DNA from: Anaeromyxobacter sp.
GTDB lineage: Bacteria > Myxococcota > Myxococcia > Myxococcales > Anaeromyxobacteraceae
Direction: 5' to 3'
NCBI GenBank assembly: GCA_016718565.1
Contig: JADKCZ010000018.1
Location: forward strand, 87,001 to 151,000
DNA: 64,000 nucleotides
Part shown: in pieces, positions 23,194 to 32,246 of the stretch
Layout of the letters: every line of letters starts with the position of its first letter
Position numbering within the stretch: the first letter of the stretch is position 1
Made by a program: the position numbers and the translations under genes
The notes under the pieces: model-generated
What the model was told of the DNA's origin: nothing
What the model saw: only the letters and a program-made list of their open reading frames with translations
Database searches by the model: none

Positions 23194-24915
23194 ATGAAGA
23201 TCCTGATGGCGATCCACACGCTCAAGTTCCCGACCGAGTCCGGGGTCACCAAGCGGACCTTCCACCTCCTGGAGGAGATGACGCGGCGCCACGAGGTGAC
23301 GGCCCTGGCCCTGGGCTCGCCCGAGGACGAGGCGCGGGTCCGGCAGCAGATCGGCCACCAGTGCCGGGAGATCGTCTACGTGGACGGCCGGGTGCCGCGC
23401 TGGGTCAGCCTGGTGACCCGGATCAGGCTGGGGCTGACCGGGCGGAGCCTGCTGCGGCAGCAGGTCTCCGCCAGGTTCCAGCGCGCCCTCGACGAGCTGG
23501 TCCGGCGGGAGCGCTTCGACCTCGTCATCCTGAGCTTCCCGGGCCTCACCTACTACCGGCTCCCGCCAGGGATCCCGACCATCACCGACACCCACAACGT
23601 CGAGTACGACATCTGGCGCCGCTACGCCTCGCAGTCGCGGGGCCTGGTGGCGCGCGCCTACCACCGCTACCAGGCCTGGCTGATGAAGCGGGACGAGCTG
23701 GCGGCCTGCCGCGGCGGGGACGCGCTGCTCACCACCTCGGAGCGCGACCGGGACGTCTTCCAGGCCGACCTGCCCGCCCAGTCCATCCACGTCGTCCCCA
23801 ACGGCGTGGACCTGGACTTCTTCACCCCGCCGCCGGTCGAGCCCAGGCCGAACAGCCTGGTCTTCTGCGGCCTGATGAACTGGGCCCCCAACGACGAGGG
23901 GATGACCTTCTTCCTCGACCGGGTCTTCCCGCTGGTGCAGCAGGAGGTCCCGGACGCCACCCTCACCATCGTCGGGGCCAACGCCTCGCGGGCGCTGCAG
24001 CGCCGCGCCACCGACCGGATCGTGGTGACCGGGTACGTCACCGACGTGCGCCCCTACGTGGCCGCCGGCCAGGTCTACGTCATCCCGCTGCTGGTGGGCG
24101 GCGGCACCCGGCTCAAGGCGCTGGAGGCCATGGCGATGCGGAAGCCCATCGTGACCACCTCGGTGGGCTGCGAGGGAATCGACCTGGTCCAGGGGGAGTC
24201 GGCGCTGTTCGCCGACGCGCCCGAGGGGCTGGCAGCCGCCATCGTCCGGCTCTTCCGCGAGCCGGCGCTGCGCGCCCACCTGGCCGACCGGGCCTCGGCG
24301 CTGGCCCACCAGCAGTACGGCTGGAGGTCGATCGGCGACCGGCTCGACGCCATCGCCGGCGAGGTGGTGGCCCGGCGGCGGACCGGCGGCGCGGCGCCCC
24401 GGGGGCCGCTAGCCAGGGCCGGCCGACCAGGCGCCGGGCGCTACCGGGCCGGCGGCGGCGGGACCGGGGCGGCGGCGCGGCGCCGCAGGAGCGCGTCGGC
24501 GAGGGCGCGCAGCTCGGCCCAGGTCACCAGGCCGAAGGCGGCGGCGGCGGCCCCGAAGGCCAGGATGCAGAGCGGCACGCCCAGCAGGGGCGGCAGCGGC
24601 GGCAGCACCAGGAAGAGCCCCAGCGTCAGCGCGCTGGCGGCCAGCGAGCGGGCCACGTCGGCGGCGAACCAGCCCTGCACCGTCCCCCGCGGCAGCAGCC
24701 GGAGCGCGGCGGCGAACATCATCACCTCGCTGAGGCCGAAGGCCAGGACCAGCCCGATCCCGCCGTTGCCGTACCGCGCCTGGGCCCACGGGATGAGCAG
24801 GAAGGAGGCCCCGGTGCAGACCGCCACGTTGAGCGCCTTGAAGGCCGCCAGCGCCTTGGGCCGGCCCAGGGCCACCAGGGCGCTGGCCAGGAGCACGTCG
24901 ATGCAGACCAGGTAG
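23194..24915 (+). CDS. GT4-family glycosyltransferase with a run-on C-terminus
   Basis: Retaining glycosyltransferase of the GT-B fold. ATG at 23194 follows GAGAGGA. MKILMAIHTLKFPTESGVTK is the N-terminal loop, TDTHNVEYDIWRRYASQS the acceptor side, VPNGVDLDFF the hinge, and VGGGTRLKALEAMAMRKPIV the nucleotide-sugar site; the style resembles sugar transferases of exosortase loci. Recognisable homology ends near residue 400 (about position 24395). No in-frame stop occurs until 24915, so about 170 Arg/Ala/Ser-rich residues are read antisense to the convergent flippase gene, overlapping it by ~475 bases. A TAG at 24410 in another frame, just after C and G runs at 24397-24405, would end the protein at about 405 residues, the normal size, if one base were removed. 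The tail is therefore probably an artefact. Confidence 0.85.
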   Translation: MKILMAIHTLKFPTESGVTKRTFHLLEEMTRRHEVTALALGSPEDEARVRQQIGHQCREIVYVDGRVPRWVSLVTRIRLGLTGRSLLRQQVSARFQRALDELVRRERFDLVILSFPGLTYYRLPPGIPTITDTHNVEYDIWRRYASQSRGLVARAYHRYQAWLMKRDELAACRGGDALLTTSERDRDVFQADLPAQSIHVVPNGVDLDFFTPPPVEPRPNSLVFCGLMNWAPNDEGMTFFLDRVFPLVQQEVPDATLTIVGANASRALQRRATDRIVVTGYVTDVRPYVAAGQVYVIPLLVGGGTRLKALEAMAMRKPIVTTSVGCEGIDLVQGESALFADAPEGLAAAIVRLFREPALRAHLADRASALAHQQYGWRSIGDRLDAIAGEVVARRRTGGAAPRGPLARAGRPGAGRYRAGGGGTGAAARRRRSASARARSSAQVTRPKAAAAAPKARMQSGTPSRGGSGGSTRKSPSVSALAASERATSAANQPCTVPRGSSRSAAANIITSLRPKARTSPIPPLPYRAWAHGMSRKEAPVQTATLSALKAASALGRPRATRALARSTSMQTR

Positions 24916-25946
24916 AGCGACGGGGAGGAGACCCGCAGGATGTCGGCGGTCGGGCCGAAGCCCCGCTCGCCGTAGATGGTCTCCACCGCCAGCCCGGCGA
25001 AGAGGTAGGTGCCGACCCCGGCCAGGGCGCCGATCCCCAGCAGGGTCCGCAGGGCCGACCGCAGCTCCAGCCCGAACTGGGCCGGGTCGGCGGCGGCGCG
25101 GGAGAGCCGCGGGAAGGAGGCGGTCCCCAGGATGGTGGCCGGGGCCACCAGCGTCCCCAGGATGTTGCGGGCCGCCCCGTACCAGCCCACCGGCGCGGGG
25201 GGCACCAGCGCGGTGAGCACCAGCACGTCGATGTAGGGCTGCACCGTGACGGCCAGGCCGATGGCGAGGATGGGCAGGCCGCCCAGCAGCAGCTCGCGCC
25301 AGGCCGGCCGGGCGACGCGCAGGGGCGGCAGGTGCAGCGCGCGGCTCCTGAGCCAGGCCAGGCCGAGCGCCAGCAGCCCGGCGGCGCCCTGGGCGAGGAT
25401 GACCCCGGCCACGCCGCCGCCCAGGGCCAGCGCGCCGATGGCCAGCGGCAGCGCCGCCGCCTTGAAGGCCACCTGGACCTGCGCGTCGAGATCCATCCGC
25501 TCGCGGGCCCGGAAGACCAGGCCGTAGGCCTGGGAGAGGAAGAACGGCAGCGTGGCCAGCATGAGCAGGGCCAGCAGCCCGAGGGTCCGGACGTCGTAGC
25601 CGAGCCCCCAGGCCACCAGCACCGTCAGCCCGGCCAGCGGCGCCGCGCCGGCGGCCCGCCAGGCCAGCGTGGTGCCCAGCAGGTCGCCGGACCGCTCCGG
25701 CTGCCGCGCCAGCTCCCGGACCACGAACTGCACCTGGCCCCACTCGACCACCACGTAGGCGAAGGTGACGGTGGTGGTGACCAGGAAGTAGAGGCCGAAG
25801 TCGGCCGCGCCCAGCCGGCGCCCCAGGGTGGCGCTGAACACGATGGCCAGCGCGGTGGTCACCACCTGGCCCAGCACCAGGTGGAAGGCGTTGCGGGCCA
25901 CGGAGCCACCCGGCGCCGGCCCGTGCCGAGTGGTCGAAGCGCTCAT
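24441..25946 (-). CDS. Wzx-like oligosaccharide flippase (MVF/PST family)
   Basis: Polytopic inner-membrane protein, 501 aa, with about 14 helices, that would flip the undecaprenyl-linked repeat unit. The N-terminus ARNAFHLVLGQVVTTALAIV and GRRLGAADFGLYFLVTTTVT match the opening helices of polysaccharide exporters. GWYGAARNILGTLVAPATIL and SFPRLSRAAADPAQFGLEL are the conserved middle region, and FGPTADILRVSSPSLYLVCI begins the second half. ATG at 25946 starts a short polar lead before helix 1. It converges on the GT4 gene and diverges from the second amidotransferase across 152 bases. Fourteen helices and no ATPase argue for a Wzx/Wzy-type pathway, matching the polymerase fusion upstream. Confidence 0.9.
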   Translation of the reverse strand: MSASTTRHGPAPGGSVARNAFHLVLGQVVTTALAIVFSATLGRRLGAADFGLYFLVTTTVTFAYVVVEWGQVQFVVRELARQPERSGDLLGTTLAWRAAGAAPLAGLTVLVAWGLGYDVRTLGLLALLMLATLPFFLSQAYGLVFRARERMDLDAQVQVAFKAAALPLAIGALALGGGVAGVILAQGAAGLLALGLAWLRSRALHLPPLRVARPAWRELLLGGLPILAIGLAVTVQPYIDVLVLTALVPPAPVGWYGAARNILGTLVAPATILGTASFPRLSRAAADPAQFGLELRSALRTLLGIGALAGVGTYLFAGLAVETIYGERGFGPTADILRVSSPSLYLVCIDVLLASALVALGRPKALAAFKALNVAVCTGASFLLIPWAQARYGNGGIGLVLAFGLSEVMMFAAALRLLPRGTVQGWFAADVARSLAASALTLGLFLVLPPLPPLLGVPLCILAFGAAAAAFGLVTWAELRALADALLRRRAAAPVPPPPAR

Positions 25947-26098
25947 CCGCGTCCATGCCTAGCATGCCCCGCGCCCACGGGATATGCGGCGCCGCCACGC
26001 CACCGCGCTCGCGTGTCACTTGACGGTGGGGCCGGATCGACCGTGCGTGACTGCCCCGGCCGCACTGGGTAGGCTGGCCGCCCAAGGCCAGGTGACCC

Positions 26099-28039
26099 AT
26101 GTGCGGGATCGCGGGAATCGTCGGGAAGGTCAACGAGCGCCACGCCGCCGCGCTGAAGCGGATGAGCGACAGGATGGCCCACCGCGGCCCGGACGCCGAG
26201 GGCGCGTGGCGGTCGACGCCCGACGCCGACGGCTGGGGCGTGCTGCTGGCGCACCGGCGCCTCTCCATCCTGGACCTCTCGCCGGCCGGCGCCCAGCCCA
26301 TGGTGGACCCGGCCACCGGCCAGGTGATCGTCCTCAACGGGGAGATCTACAACTACGTCGAGATCCGCCGGCGGCTGGAGGCCGAGGGGCAGCGCTTCGG
26401 GTCGACCGGTGACACCGCGGCCATGCTGCGCGCCCTGGCCACCCACGGGCACGAGGCCCTCGGGTGGCTGCGCGGGATGTTCGCCTTCGCGCTCTGGGAC
26501 CCGGCGCGCCGCGAGCTGCTGGTGGCCCGCGATCCCCTGGGCATCAAGCCGCTCTACCTGGCCCGCAACCCGGACCCTGCCGGCGACTGGTCGCTGGCGT
26601 TCGCCTCGGAGGTGCGGGCGCTCCTGGCCTCCGGGCTCCTGGGCACCCCGCGGCTCGACCCCAGGGCGGTGGCCTCGGTGGCCTGGAACGGCTTCGTGGT
26701 GGGGCCGGGGACCGCGGTGGAGGGGATCGAGCTGGCCTGGCCGGGCGAGGCCCTCACCTTCGACGGGCGGGGCGCCGAGGCGCGGCGCGAGCGCTTCTGG
26801 TCCATCCCGGGCTCGGCCCCGGCGGAGCCCCTCGACGAGGAGGGCCTGGCCGGCGTGCTCGAGGAGACCGTGCGGCTGCACCTCGCCAGCGACGTGCCGC
26901 TGGCGGTCTTCCTGTCGGGCGGCATCGACTCCTCGGCGGTGGCCAACCTGGCGCAGCGCGCCACCGGCGGCGCGGTCCACACCTTCACCCTGGCCTTCGA
27001 GGAGCAGGCGCTCAACGAGGGGCCGGTGGCCCGCCGCATCGCCGAGGCCATCGGCACCCGCCACCAGGAGGTGCTGCTCACCGAGCAGCGGTTCGTGGGC
27101 CAGCTCGAGGCCGCCCTGGACAGCCTGGACCAGCCCACCTTCGACGGGCTCAACTCGTTCTACATGTCCCACGCCATCCGGCAGGCCGGGTTCACGGTGG
27201 CGCTGGCCGGGACCGGCGGCGACGAGCTCTTCGGCGGCTACGGCTCCTTCCGCGACCTGCCGCGGCTGCACCGCGCCTCGCGCGCGGTCGGCTGGCTGCC
27301 GCGCGACCTGCTGGTGGCGGCCGCCCGCCTCGGCACGTCCCGGCTGCGCGGCGGCGACGCCGCCCTCCCGCCGCAGAACCGCTGGGCCAAGCTGCCCGAC
27401 ATGGTCCGGCACGGCGACGACCTGGTGGCCCTCTACCAGCTCGCCTACGCGCTGTTCCTGCCCAGCTACCAGCGCGAGCTGGTCGGCCGGGGCGTCACCG
27501 AGACGCTGGAGGTCGGGCTGCCGGCCGCCATGCGCCAGCGCCTGGAGGCGGAGACCGCCCGGCGCAGCCCGGTCTCGGCCGTGAGCGTGCTGGAGCAGCG
27601 GCTCTTCCTGGGCGAGCGGCTGCTGCGCGACAACGACGTCGCCAGCATGGCCGCCTCGCTGGAGCAGCGGGTTCCCCTGGTGGATCAGGCGCTGTTCCAG
27701 GCGGTCGACCGGATGCCGGACGCGACGCGGTACGCCCCGACCGGCAAGAAGGCCCTGCTGCGCCGCATCGGCCTGCGCGGCCTGGATCCCGCCCTCTTCG
27801 ACCGGCCCAAGAGCGGCTTCGTGATGCCCTTCGACCGCTGGATCCGGGCCGGGCTCCGCCAGGTCATGGACTCGACGCTGCGGGATCCGGGCGCGGTCAG
27901 CCTGGCCGGCCTGGCCCCGGACGCGGTGCGGCGGCTCTGGCAGGGCTTCCTGGAGGGCCGGTCGGGCCTCTACTGGTCGCGGGTCTGGGCCGTCTACGTC
28001 CTCATCCGCTGGTGCCAGCGCAACGACGTCCGGGCGTGA
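26099..28039 (+). CDS. asnB: Second glutamine-dependent asparagine synthase-like amidotransferase
   Basis: 646 residues, a clear but not close paralogue of the protein at 15221. The glutaminase domain begins with Cys2 (MCGIAGIVGKV) and has MAHRGPDAEGAW, LAHRRLSILDLSPAGAQPM and LNGEIYNYVEIRRRLEA. The synthetase domain has FLSGGIDSSAVANLAQ and GTGGDELFGGYGSFRDL. LEQRVPLVD and RPKSGFVMPFDRWIR complete the pattern. AGGTG lies six bases before ATG. It begins an overlapping set: its TGA overlaps the GTG of the GH9 gene. Two such enzymes in one locus suggest amidation of two positions or two substrates of the polymer; this is inference. Confidence 0.92.
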   Translation: MCGIAGIVGKVNERHAAALKRMSDRMAHRGPDAEGAWRSTPDADGWGVLLAHRRLSILDLSPAGAQPMVDPATGQVIVLNGEIYNYVEIRRRLEAEGQRFGSTGDTAAMLRALATHGHEALGWLRGMFAFALWDPARRELLVARDPLGIKPLYLARNPDPAGDWSLAFASEVRALLASGLLGTPRLDPRAVASVAWNGFVVGPGTAVEGIELAWPGEALTFDGRGAEARRERFWSIPGSAPAEPLDEEGLAGVLEETVRLHLASDVPLAVFLSGGIDSSAVANLAQRATGGAVHTFTLAFEEQALNEGPVARRIAEAIGTRHQEVLLTEQRFVGQLEAALDSLDQPTFDGLNSFYMSHAIRQAGFTVALAGTGGDELFGGYGSFRDLPRLHRASRAVGWLPRDLLVAAARLGTSRLRGGDAALPPQNRWAKLPDMVRHGDDLVALYQLAYALFLPSYQRELVGRGVTETLEVGLPAAMRQRLEAETARRSPVSAVSVLEQRLFLGERLLRDNDVASMAASLEQRVPLVDQALFQAVDRMPDATRYAPTGKKALLRRIGLRGLDPALFDRPKSGFVMPFDRWIRAGLRQVMDSTLRDPGAVSLAGLAPDAVRRLWQGFLEGRSGLYWSRVWAVYVLIRWCQRNDVRA

Positions 28040-29940
28040 GCGCGCGGCGGGCATGGGCCGCGGCGGGTGCGGCGGCGCTCCTGGCCGGCCTCCTGCTGGC
28101 GCTGGCCGGTCCCCCTCCCCTCGACGTGGCCAGGGGCCTGGCGAAGCGCTTGGTAGGCTACCCGGCCTGGCGGCAGCGAGCCGCCGGCCGCGACCCCCAG
28201 GCCGCCTTCGACCACCTGGCCACCTCGCAGGTGGGCTACGCCCCGGCCATGCCGAAGGCCTTCACCTCGCCGCGCCCCTTCACCGGGTTCCGGGTGGTGG
28301 ACCTGGCGGACGGCCGCACGGCGCTCCGCGGCGGCGGGCCGGCCCGCGAGGTCCCGACCGCGCTCCTGGGCGACCGGCCCACCGCCTGGATCGGCGACTT
28401 CACGCCGCTGGCGGCGCCGGGGCGCTACCGCGTCGAGCTCGACGACGGCCTGGCCAGCTTCCCGTTCCAGGTGGGGCCGGACGTCTTCGAGGGCGCGCTG
28501 CGGGCGACGCAGCGGGCGCTCTACTTCCAGCGCGCCTTCACCGCCATCGAGCCCCGCCACGCCGAGGGTCCCTGGAGCCACGCCAGCGACGCGCACCTGG
28601 CGCCGCCTGGCGTGCGGCAGGGCTGGCACGACGCGGGCGACTTCACCATCTACAGCGCCTCCGCGGCGAGCACGCTCTTCTGGCTGCTCTCGACCGCCGC
28701 CGACTTCGCCCCGGTGGCCGACGACACCAACCTCCCCGAGTCGGGGAACGGCCGGCCCGACCTGCTCGACGAGGCGGGCTGGGGCCTGGGCTGGCTGCTC
28801 TCGGTGCAGGACGGCTCGGGGGGCTTCAGGAACACCACCTGCCAGGAGGCCTACGGGCCCTACGGGACCAACCGACCCGAGGGCATGCCGCCCTACCGGG
28901 ACGGCGAGGTCGGCTCGCTGGCCACGGCGCGGGCGGTCGGGATCCTGGCCTTCGCCGCCGAGGTGCTCCGGCCCCATGACCCCGCCCTGGCGACGCGCTG
29001 CCTGGCCGCGGCCCGGCGCGGGTATCGCTTCCTCGAGGCGCGCCCCGGCGAGGCCAGCGACGGCCCCACCTGCCCCAACTACCGGCAGGACGGCGACCAG
29101 GCGGCCGGCCGCGGCGCGCGGCTGTTTGCCGCAGCCGGGCTGCTCCTGGCCACCGGCGAGGCGCGGTTCCGGCAGGACTTCGAGGCGGACCCGCCGGACC
29201 TCTCCAGCGACCCGAGCGCCTACCGCTTCGACGTGTTCGCCGCGCTCCTGTACCTGCGCGCCCCGGCCGGCGACCCGGGGCTGCGCTCGGCCCTGGCGCA
29301 GCGGCTCGCCGCGCGCGCCGCCGCGCTCCGCCGCGAGGCGGCGGCGCACCCCTTCCGGTGGAGCGGGCGCTACCACTGGGGCTCCATCGGCGCCGCGTTC
29401 CACCGCAGCGCGGCCTTCAGCGTGCGGGCCTGCCTGGCGGATCCCGAGGGGGCGGCGGCCGACTGCGCGCAGGCCCTGGACGACCTCCATTACGCGCTGG
29501 GGCGCAACGCGCTGCAGCTCGCCTACCTGAGCGGCCTCGAGGGCGTCAGCCGGGGCCGGCGCCACGCCTTCCACCACTGGCTGGCGACCCTGGGCGCCAC
29601 GCCGCACCTCTTCCCGGGGCTGGTGGCCGGCGGCCCCGCGGCGGCGCCGGAGGCCGCCGACCGCTCCTACCCGCACGCCCGGCCCCTCCCGATCTGGGGG
29701 TACTGGGGGGATCCGGCCATGCCGCGCGACGAGGCCACGCCGGTGGACGGCCGCTACACCGACAACGACAGCTGGTCGACCAACGAGGTGGACGTCGACT
29801 GGCAGGCCGTCACGCTGTACCAGCTCCACTTCGCCCGCTGGTGGGCCCGGCGGGGGACACCGGGGACGCCCCGGGGCGGCGCAGGGGCCGCGCCGGACCC
29901 GGCGCCCGTGCTAGAAGTGGCTCCTCGGGGCCGCCCGTGA
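28036..29940 (+). CDS. Glycoside hydrolase family 9 glycanase with N-terminal Ig-like domain
   Basis: A 634-residue exported or membrane-anchored endoglycanase. GTG at 28036 overlaps the preceding TGA. The N-terminus has one hydrophobic segment (AAAGAAALLAGLLLALAG), then a cellulase N-terminal Ig-like domain beginning SQVGYAPAMPKAF. The (alpha/alpha)6 catalytic domain has GWHDAGDF (Asp199 and Asp202, catalytic base region), ESGNGRPDLLDEAGWGLGWL, and TNEVDVDWQA (Glu584, general acid). GH9 enzymes cut beta-1,4-glucans and related chains, so this one may trim the exported polysaccharide, as cellulases do in cellulose-synthesis operons. Its position between an amidotransferase and a small membrane protein, all overlapping, supports that role. 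A C-terminal Pro/Gly tail is dispensable-looking. Confidence 0.9.
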   Translation: MSARRAWAAAGAAALLAGLLLALAGPPPLDVARGLAKRLVGYPAWRQRAAGRDPQAAFDHLATSQVGYAPAMPKAFTSPRPFTGFRVVDLADGRTALRGGGPAREVPTALLGDRPTAWIGDFTPLAAPGRYRVELDDGLASFPFQVGPDVFEGALRATQRALYFQRAFTAIEPRHAEGPWSHASDAHLAPPGVRQGWHDAGDFTIYSASAASTLFWLLSTAADFAPVADDTNLPESGNGRPDLLDEAGWGLGWLLSVQDGSGGFRNTTCQEAYGPYGTNRPEGMPPYRDGEVGSLATARAVGILAFAAEVLRPHDPALATRCLAAARRGYRFLEARPGEASDGPTCPNYRQDGDQAAGRGARLFAAAGLLLATGEARFRQDFEADPPDLSSDPSAYRFDVFAALLYLRAPAGDPGLRSALAQRLAARAAALRREAAAHPFRWSGRYHWGSIGAAFHRSAAFSVRACLADPEGAAADCAQALDDLHYALGRNALQLAYLSGLEGVSRGRRHAFHHWLATLGATPHLFPGLVAGGPAAAPEAADRSYPHARPLPIWGYWGDPAMPRDEATPVDGRYTDNDSWSTNEVDVDWQAVTLYQLHFARWWARRGTPGTPRGGAGAAPDPAPVLEVAPRGRP

Positions 29941-30122
29941 AGACCCTCCTCCTCTATTCGATCGTGCTGGCGGCCATCGGGCTCCCGGCGCTGGCCGCCC
30001 GCGACGCCGACCCACGCCGGGGCTTCAGGCGGCTCATGGTGGCGCTCTTCGTCGTCAACGCCGCCTACCTCGCCTACCTCACGCTGGTGCATCCATTCGT
30101 CTTCGTGCCGAAGTGGCCCTGA
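29937..30122 (+). CDS. Small two-helix membrane protein of the polysaccharide locus
   Basis: A 61-residue protein starting at GTG 29937, which overlaps the TGA of the GH9 gene (GTGA). Two hydrophobic segments, TLLLYSIVLAAIGLPALAA and FRRLMVALFVVNAAYLAYLT, flank a basic loop (RDADPRRG). The end is VHPFVFVPKWP. It is not recognised as a known family. Overlap with GH9, good codon use and clear topology make it a real gene. It may anchor or regulate the glycanase or another membrane component of the locus. It could be missed by annotation because of its size and GTG start. Confidence 0.7.
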   Translation: MKTLLLYSIVLAAIGLPALAARDADPRRGFRRLMVALFVVNAAYLAYLTLVHPFVFVPKWP

Positions 30123-30175
30123 CGGGCCGCGGGTCGGGTGGTAGACCGTCAGCGCACCGCTGAACCGAGGGTCCG

Positions 30176-30199
30176 GGTCACCGGTCCTGGGGAATCGAC
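30176..30199 (+). promoter_or_regulatory. Shared upstream element, copy A (with putative promoter)
   Basis: This 24-base block, beginning GGTCACCGGTCC and ending AATCGAC, recurs almost exactly at 34013-34036. Its end overlaps a -35-like TCGACT (30195-30200), which is 17 bases before TAGGAG (30218-30223). It ends 51 bases before the ATG of the GT26 gene; copy B ends 54 bases before the GT2 gene start. Equal placement suggests an activator site joined to a promoter. Confidence 0.4.
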
Positions 30200-30250
30200 T
30201 GGCGCCGGCATCCGGGCTAGGAGCAACGCATCCTGGGGAGTGAACCGCAC

Positions 30251-31033
30251 ATGGCACCCGTCGATCGAGTCGAGCTGCTGGGACTGCCCTTCGACCGGGC
30301 CACCATGGCGTCGGCGGTGGCGCAGTGCCTGGCCTGGTGCGCCGGTCCGCGCACCCCGCGCACCATCATCACCATCAACGCCTCCCACGTCTGCCAGATG
30401 CGCCGCGACGAGGCGCTGCGGCGGGCCTGCCTGGCGGGCGACCTGATCCTGGCGGACGGGATGTCGGTGGTCTGGTCCCTCGCGCTGGCCGGACTGCCGC
30501 TCCCGGAGCGGGTGGCGGGCGTGGACCTGATGGCCCGCCTCCTGGAGGAGGCCGGCCGGCACGGCCTGCGGGTCTCCTTCCTCGGGGCCAAGCCCGAGGT
30601 GGTGGCCGCGCTCGCCGAGCAGAGCGCCCGGCGCCACCCTGGCCTGGTGGTGACCGGCGCCCGCGATGGCTACTTCACCCCCGCGGATCACCCGGCCATC
30701 GTCGAGGAGATCAGGCGGCAGGCGCCGCACCTGCTCTTCGTGGGCATGCCCAGCCCGTTCAAGGAGACCTGGTGCGAGGCCAACCGCGCCGCCCTCGACG
30801 TCCCGGTGGTCATGGGGGTGGGCGGGAGCTTCGACGTCCTGGCCGGGTTCGTGCGGCGCGCGCCGCGGCTCTTCCAGGTGGCGGGCATGGAGTGGTCCTG
30901 GCGGCTCCTCATGGAGCCGCGCAAGATGTGGAAGCGCTACCTGCTGACCAACAGCGAGTTCATCTGGCTGGCGCTGCGGCAGGTCCTGGCCCGGCGCCTG
31001 GGGCGGCCCGCCGCGCCCGCCAGCGGCGCCTGA
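30251..31033 (+). CDS. wecG: WecG/TagA/CpsF-family glycosyltransferase (GT26)
   Basis: 260 residues, usual family size. The family transfers a sugar, often N-acetylmannosaminuronic acid or N-acetylmannosamine, to a lipid-linked acceptor on the inner face of the membrane. TINASHVCQMRRDEALRRA, ILADGMSVVWSLALAGLPLP, VSFLGAKPEVVAALAEQSAR, LLFVGMPSPFKETWCEANR and GVGGSFDVLAGFVRRAPRLF are the consecutive family blocks, followed by RLLMEPRKMWKRYLLTNS near the end. GGGGAGTG lies eight bases before ATG. The next gene, 18 bases on, encodes UDP-GlcNAc 2-epimerase, which makes the ManNAc precursor; that pairing supports a ManNAc-type sugar in the repeat unit. Confidence 0.93.
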   Translation: MAPVDRVELLGLPFDRATMASAVAQCLAWCAGPRTPRTIITINASHVCQMRRDEALRRACLAGDLILADGMSVVWSLALAGLPLPERVAGVDLMARLLEEAGRHGLRVSFLGAKPEVVAALAEQSARRHPGLVVTGARDGYFTPADHPAIVEEIRRQAPHLLFVGMPSPFKETWCEANRAALDVPVVMGVGGSFDVLAGFVRRAPRLFQVAGMEWSWRLLMEPRKMWKRYLLTNSEFIWLALRQVLARRLGRPAAPASGA

Positions 31034-31051
31034 CGAAGCAGGAGGATCACG

Positions 31052-32242
31052 GTGAGCAGCCGCAAGAACGTCCTGGTCTTCATGGGCACCCGCCCGGAGG
31101 CCATCAAGATGGCGCCGGTGGTGGCGGCGCTGCATGCCGCGCCAGACCTCCGCTGCACGGTGGTGGCGACCGGCCAGCACCGCGAGATGTTCCGCCAGGT
31201 GGCCGACCAGTTCGGCTTCGCGGTGGACGCCGACCTCGAGGTGATGCGGCCCAACCAGTCGCTGGCCCAGCTGACGGCCCGCCTCATGGACGGGATCGAC
31301 GGCTGCCTGGAGCAGCGCCACCCGGACCTGGCGCTGGTCCAGGGCGACACCACCACGGTGCTGGTGGCGGCGCTGGCCTGCTTCTACCGGCGCATCCCCA
31401 TCGGCCACGTCGAGGCCGGCCTGCGGACCGGCGACATCTGGTCGCCCTTCCCCGAGGAGGTCAACCGACGCCTGGCCACGCCGCTGGTGTCCCTCCACTT
31501 CGCGCCCACCGAGTCGGCGCGGACCGCCCTGCTGCGCGAGGGAGTGTGCGACGAGGCCATCACGGTGACCGGCAACACGGTCATCGACGCCCTCCTCCTG
31601 GAGGTCGAGCTGCAGCGGCGGGAGGCTGCGGTGCGGGCCGGCATCGACGCCGACCTGGGCGCGCTGCTCGGCGAGGACTGGTCGCGCGTCCCCTACGTGC
31701 TGGTCACCGGGCACCGCCGCGAGAACTTCGGCGGTGGCATCGAGCAGATCTGCCAGGCCATCGCCACGCTGGCCGGCCGCTTCCCGGGCCACCGCTTCGT
31801 CTACCCGGTGCACCTGAACCCCAACGTGAGCGTCCACGTGAACCGGCTGCTCGGGGGGCTGGCCAACGTGCGGCTGATCCCACCCCAGGGCTACCGCCCC
31901 TTCGTGGCGCTGCTGTCGCGCTGCCGCATCGTGCTGACCGACTCCGGGGGCGTGCAGGAGGAGGCGCCCTCGCTCGGCAAGCCGGTGCTGGTGATGCGCG
32001 ACACCACCGAGCGGCCGGAGGGGGTGGCCGCCGGTACGGCGCTCCTGACCGGCGCCAGGGCCGGCGCGGTGGTGGAGGCCGCCACCCGCCTGCTCACCGA
32101 CGCCGCCGCCTACGAGGCCATGGCCGCCGCCCGGAACCCCTACGGCGACGGCCGGGCCGCTGGTCGCATCGTGCGCCGGATCCAGCAGCACTTCGGCCTG
32201 CTGGCGCCCCAGGCGTCCGCCGTCACCGCCGTCGCCACCTGA
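31052..32242 (+). CDS. wecB: UDP-N-acetylglucosamine 2-epimerase (non-hydrolysing)
   Basis: Interconverts UDP-GlcNAc and UDP-ManNAc. 396 residues, close to the usual ~380. The GT-B-like fold shows GTRPEAIKMAPVVAAL at the N-terminus, VQGDTTTVLVAALACFY, HVEAGLRTGDIWSPFPEEVN, VTGHRRENFGGGIEQICQA, PVHLNPNVSVHVNRLLGG, and DSGGVQEEAPSLGKPVLVMR followed by DTTERPEG. Catalytic acids and the His of HRREN are present. GTG at 31052 has AGGAGG six bases upstream. It sits between the GT26 transferase and a beta-helix protein, with only four bases to the latter, so all three are probably one transcript. Confidence 0.96.
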   Translation: MSSRKNVLVFMGTRPEAIKMAPVVAALHAAPDLRCTVVATGQHREMFRQVADQFGFAVDADLEVMRPNQSLAQLTARLMDGIDGCLEQRHPDLALVQGDTTTVLVAALACFYRRIPIGHVEAGLRTGDIWSPFPEEVNRRLATPLVSLHFAPTESARTALLREGVCDEAITVTGNTVIDALLLEVELQRREAAVRAGIDADLGALLGEDWSRVPYVLVTGHRRENFGGGIEQICQAIATLAGRFPGHRFVYPVHLNPNVSVHVNRLLGGLANVRLIPPQGYRPFVALLSRCRIVLTDSGGVQEEAPSLGKPVLVMRDTTERPEGVAAGTALLTGARAGAVVEAATRLLTDAAAYEAMAAARNPYGDGRAAGRIVRRIQQHFGLLAPQASAVTAVAT

Positions 32243-32246
32243 GGCC

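Noticed and set aside
26464..28035. Extension of the GH9 frame upstream to 26464
   Set aside because: The added part lies inside the amidotransferase gene in another frame and is Gly/Arg-rich; the GTG at 28036 overlapping the stop is the natural start.
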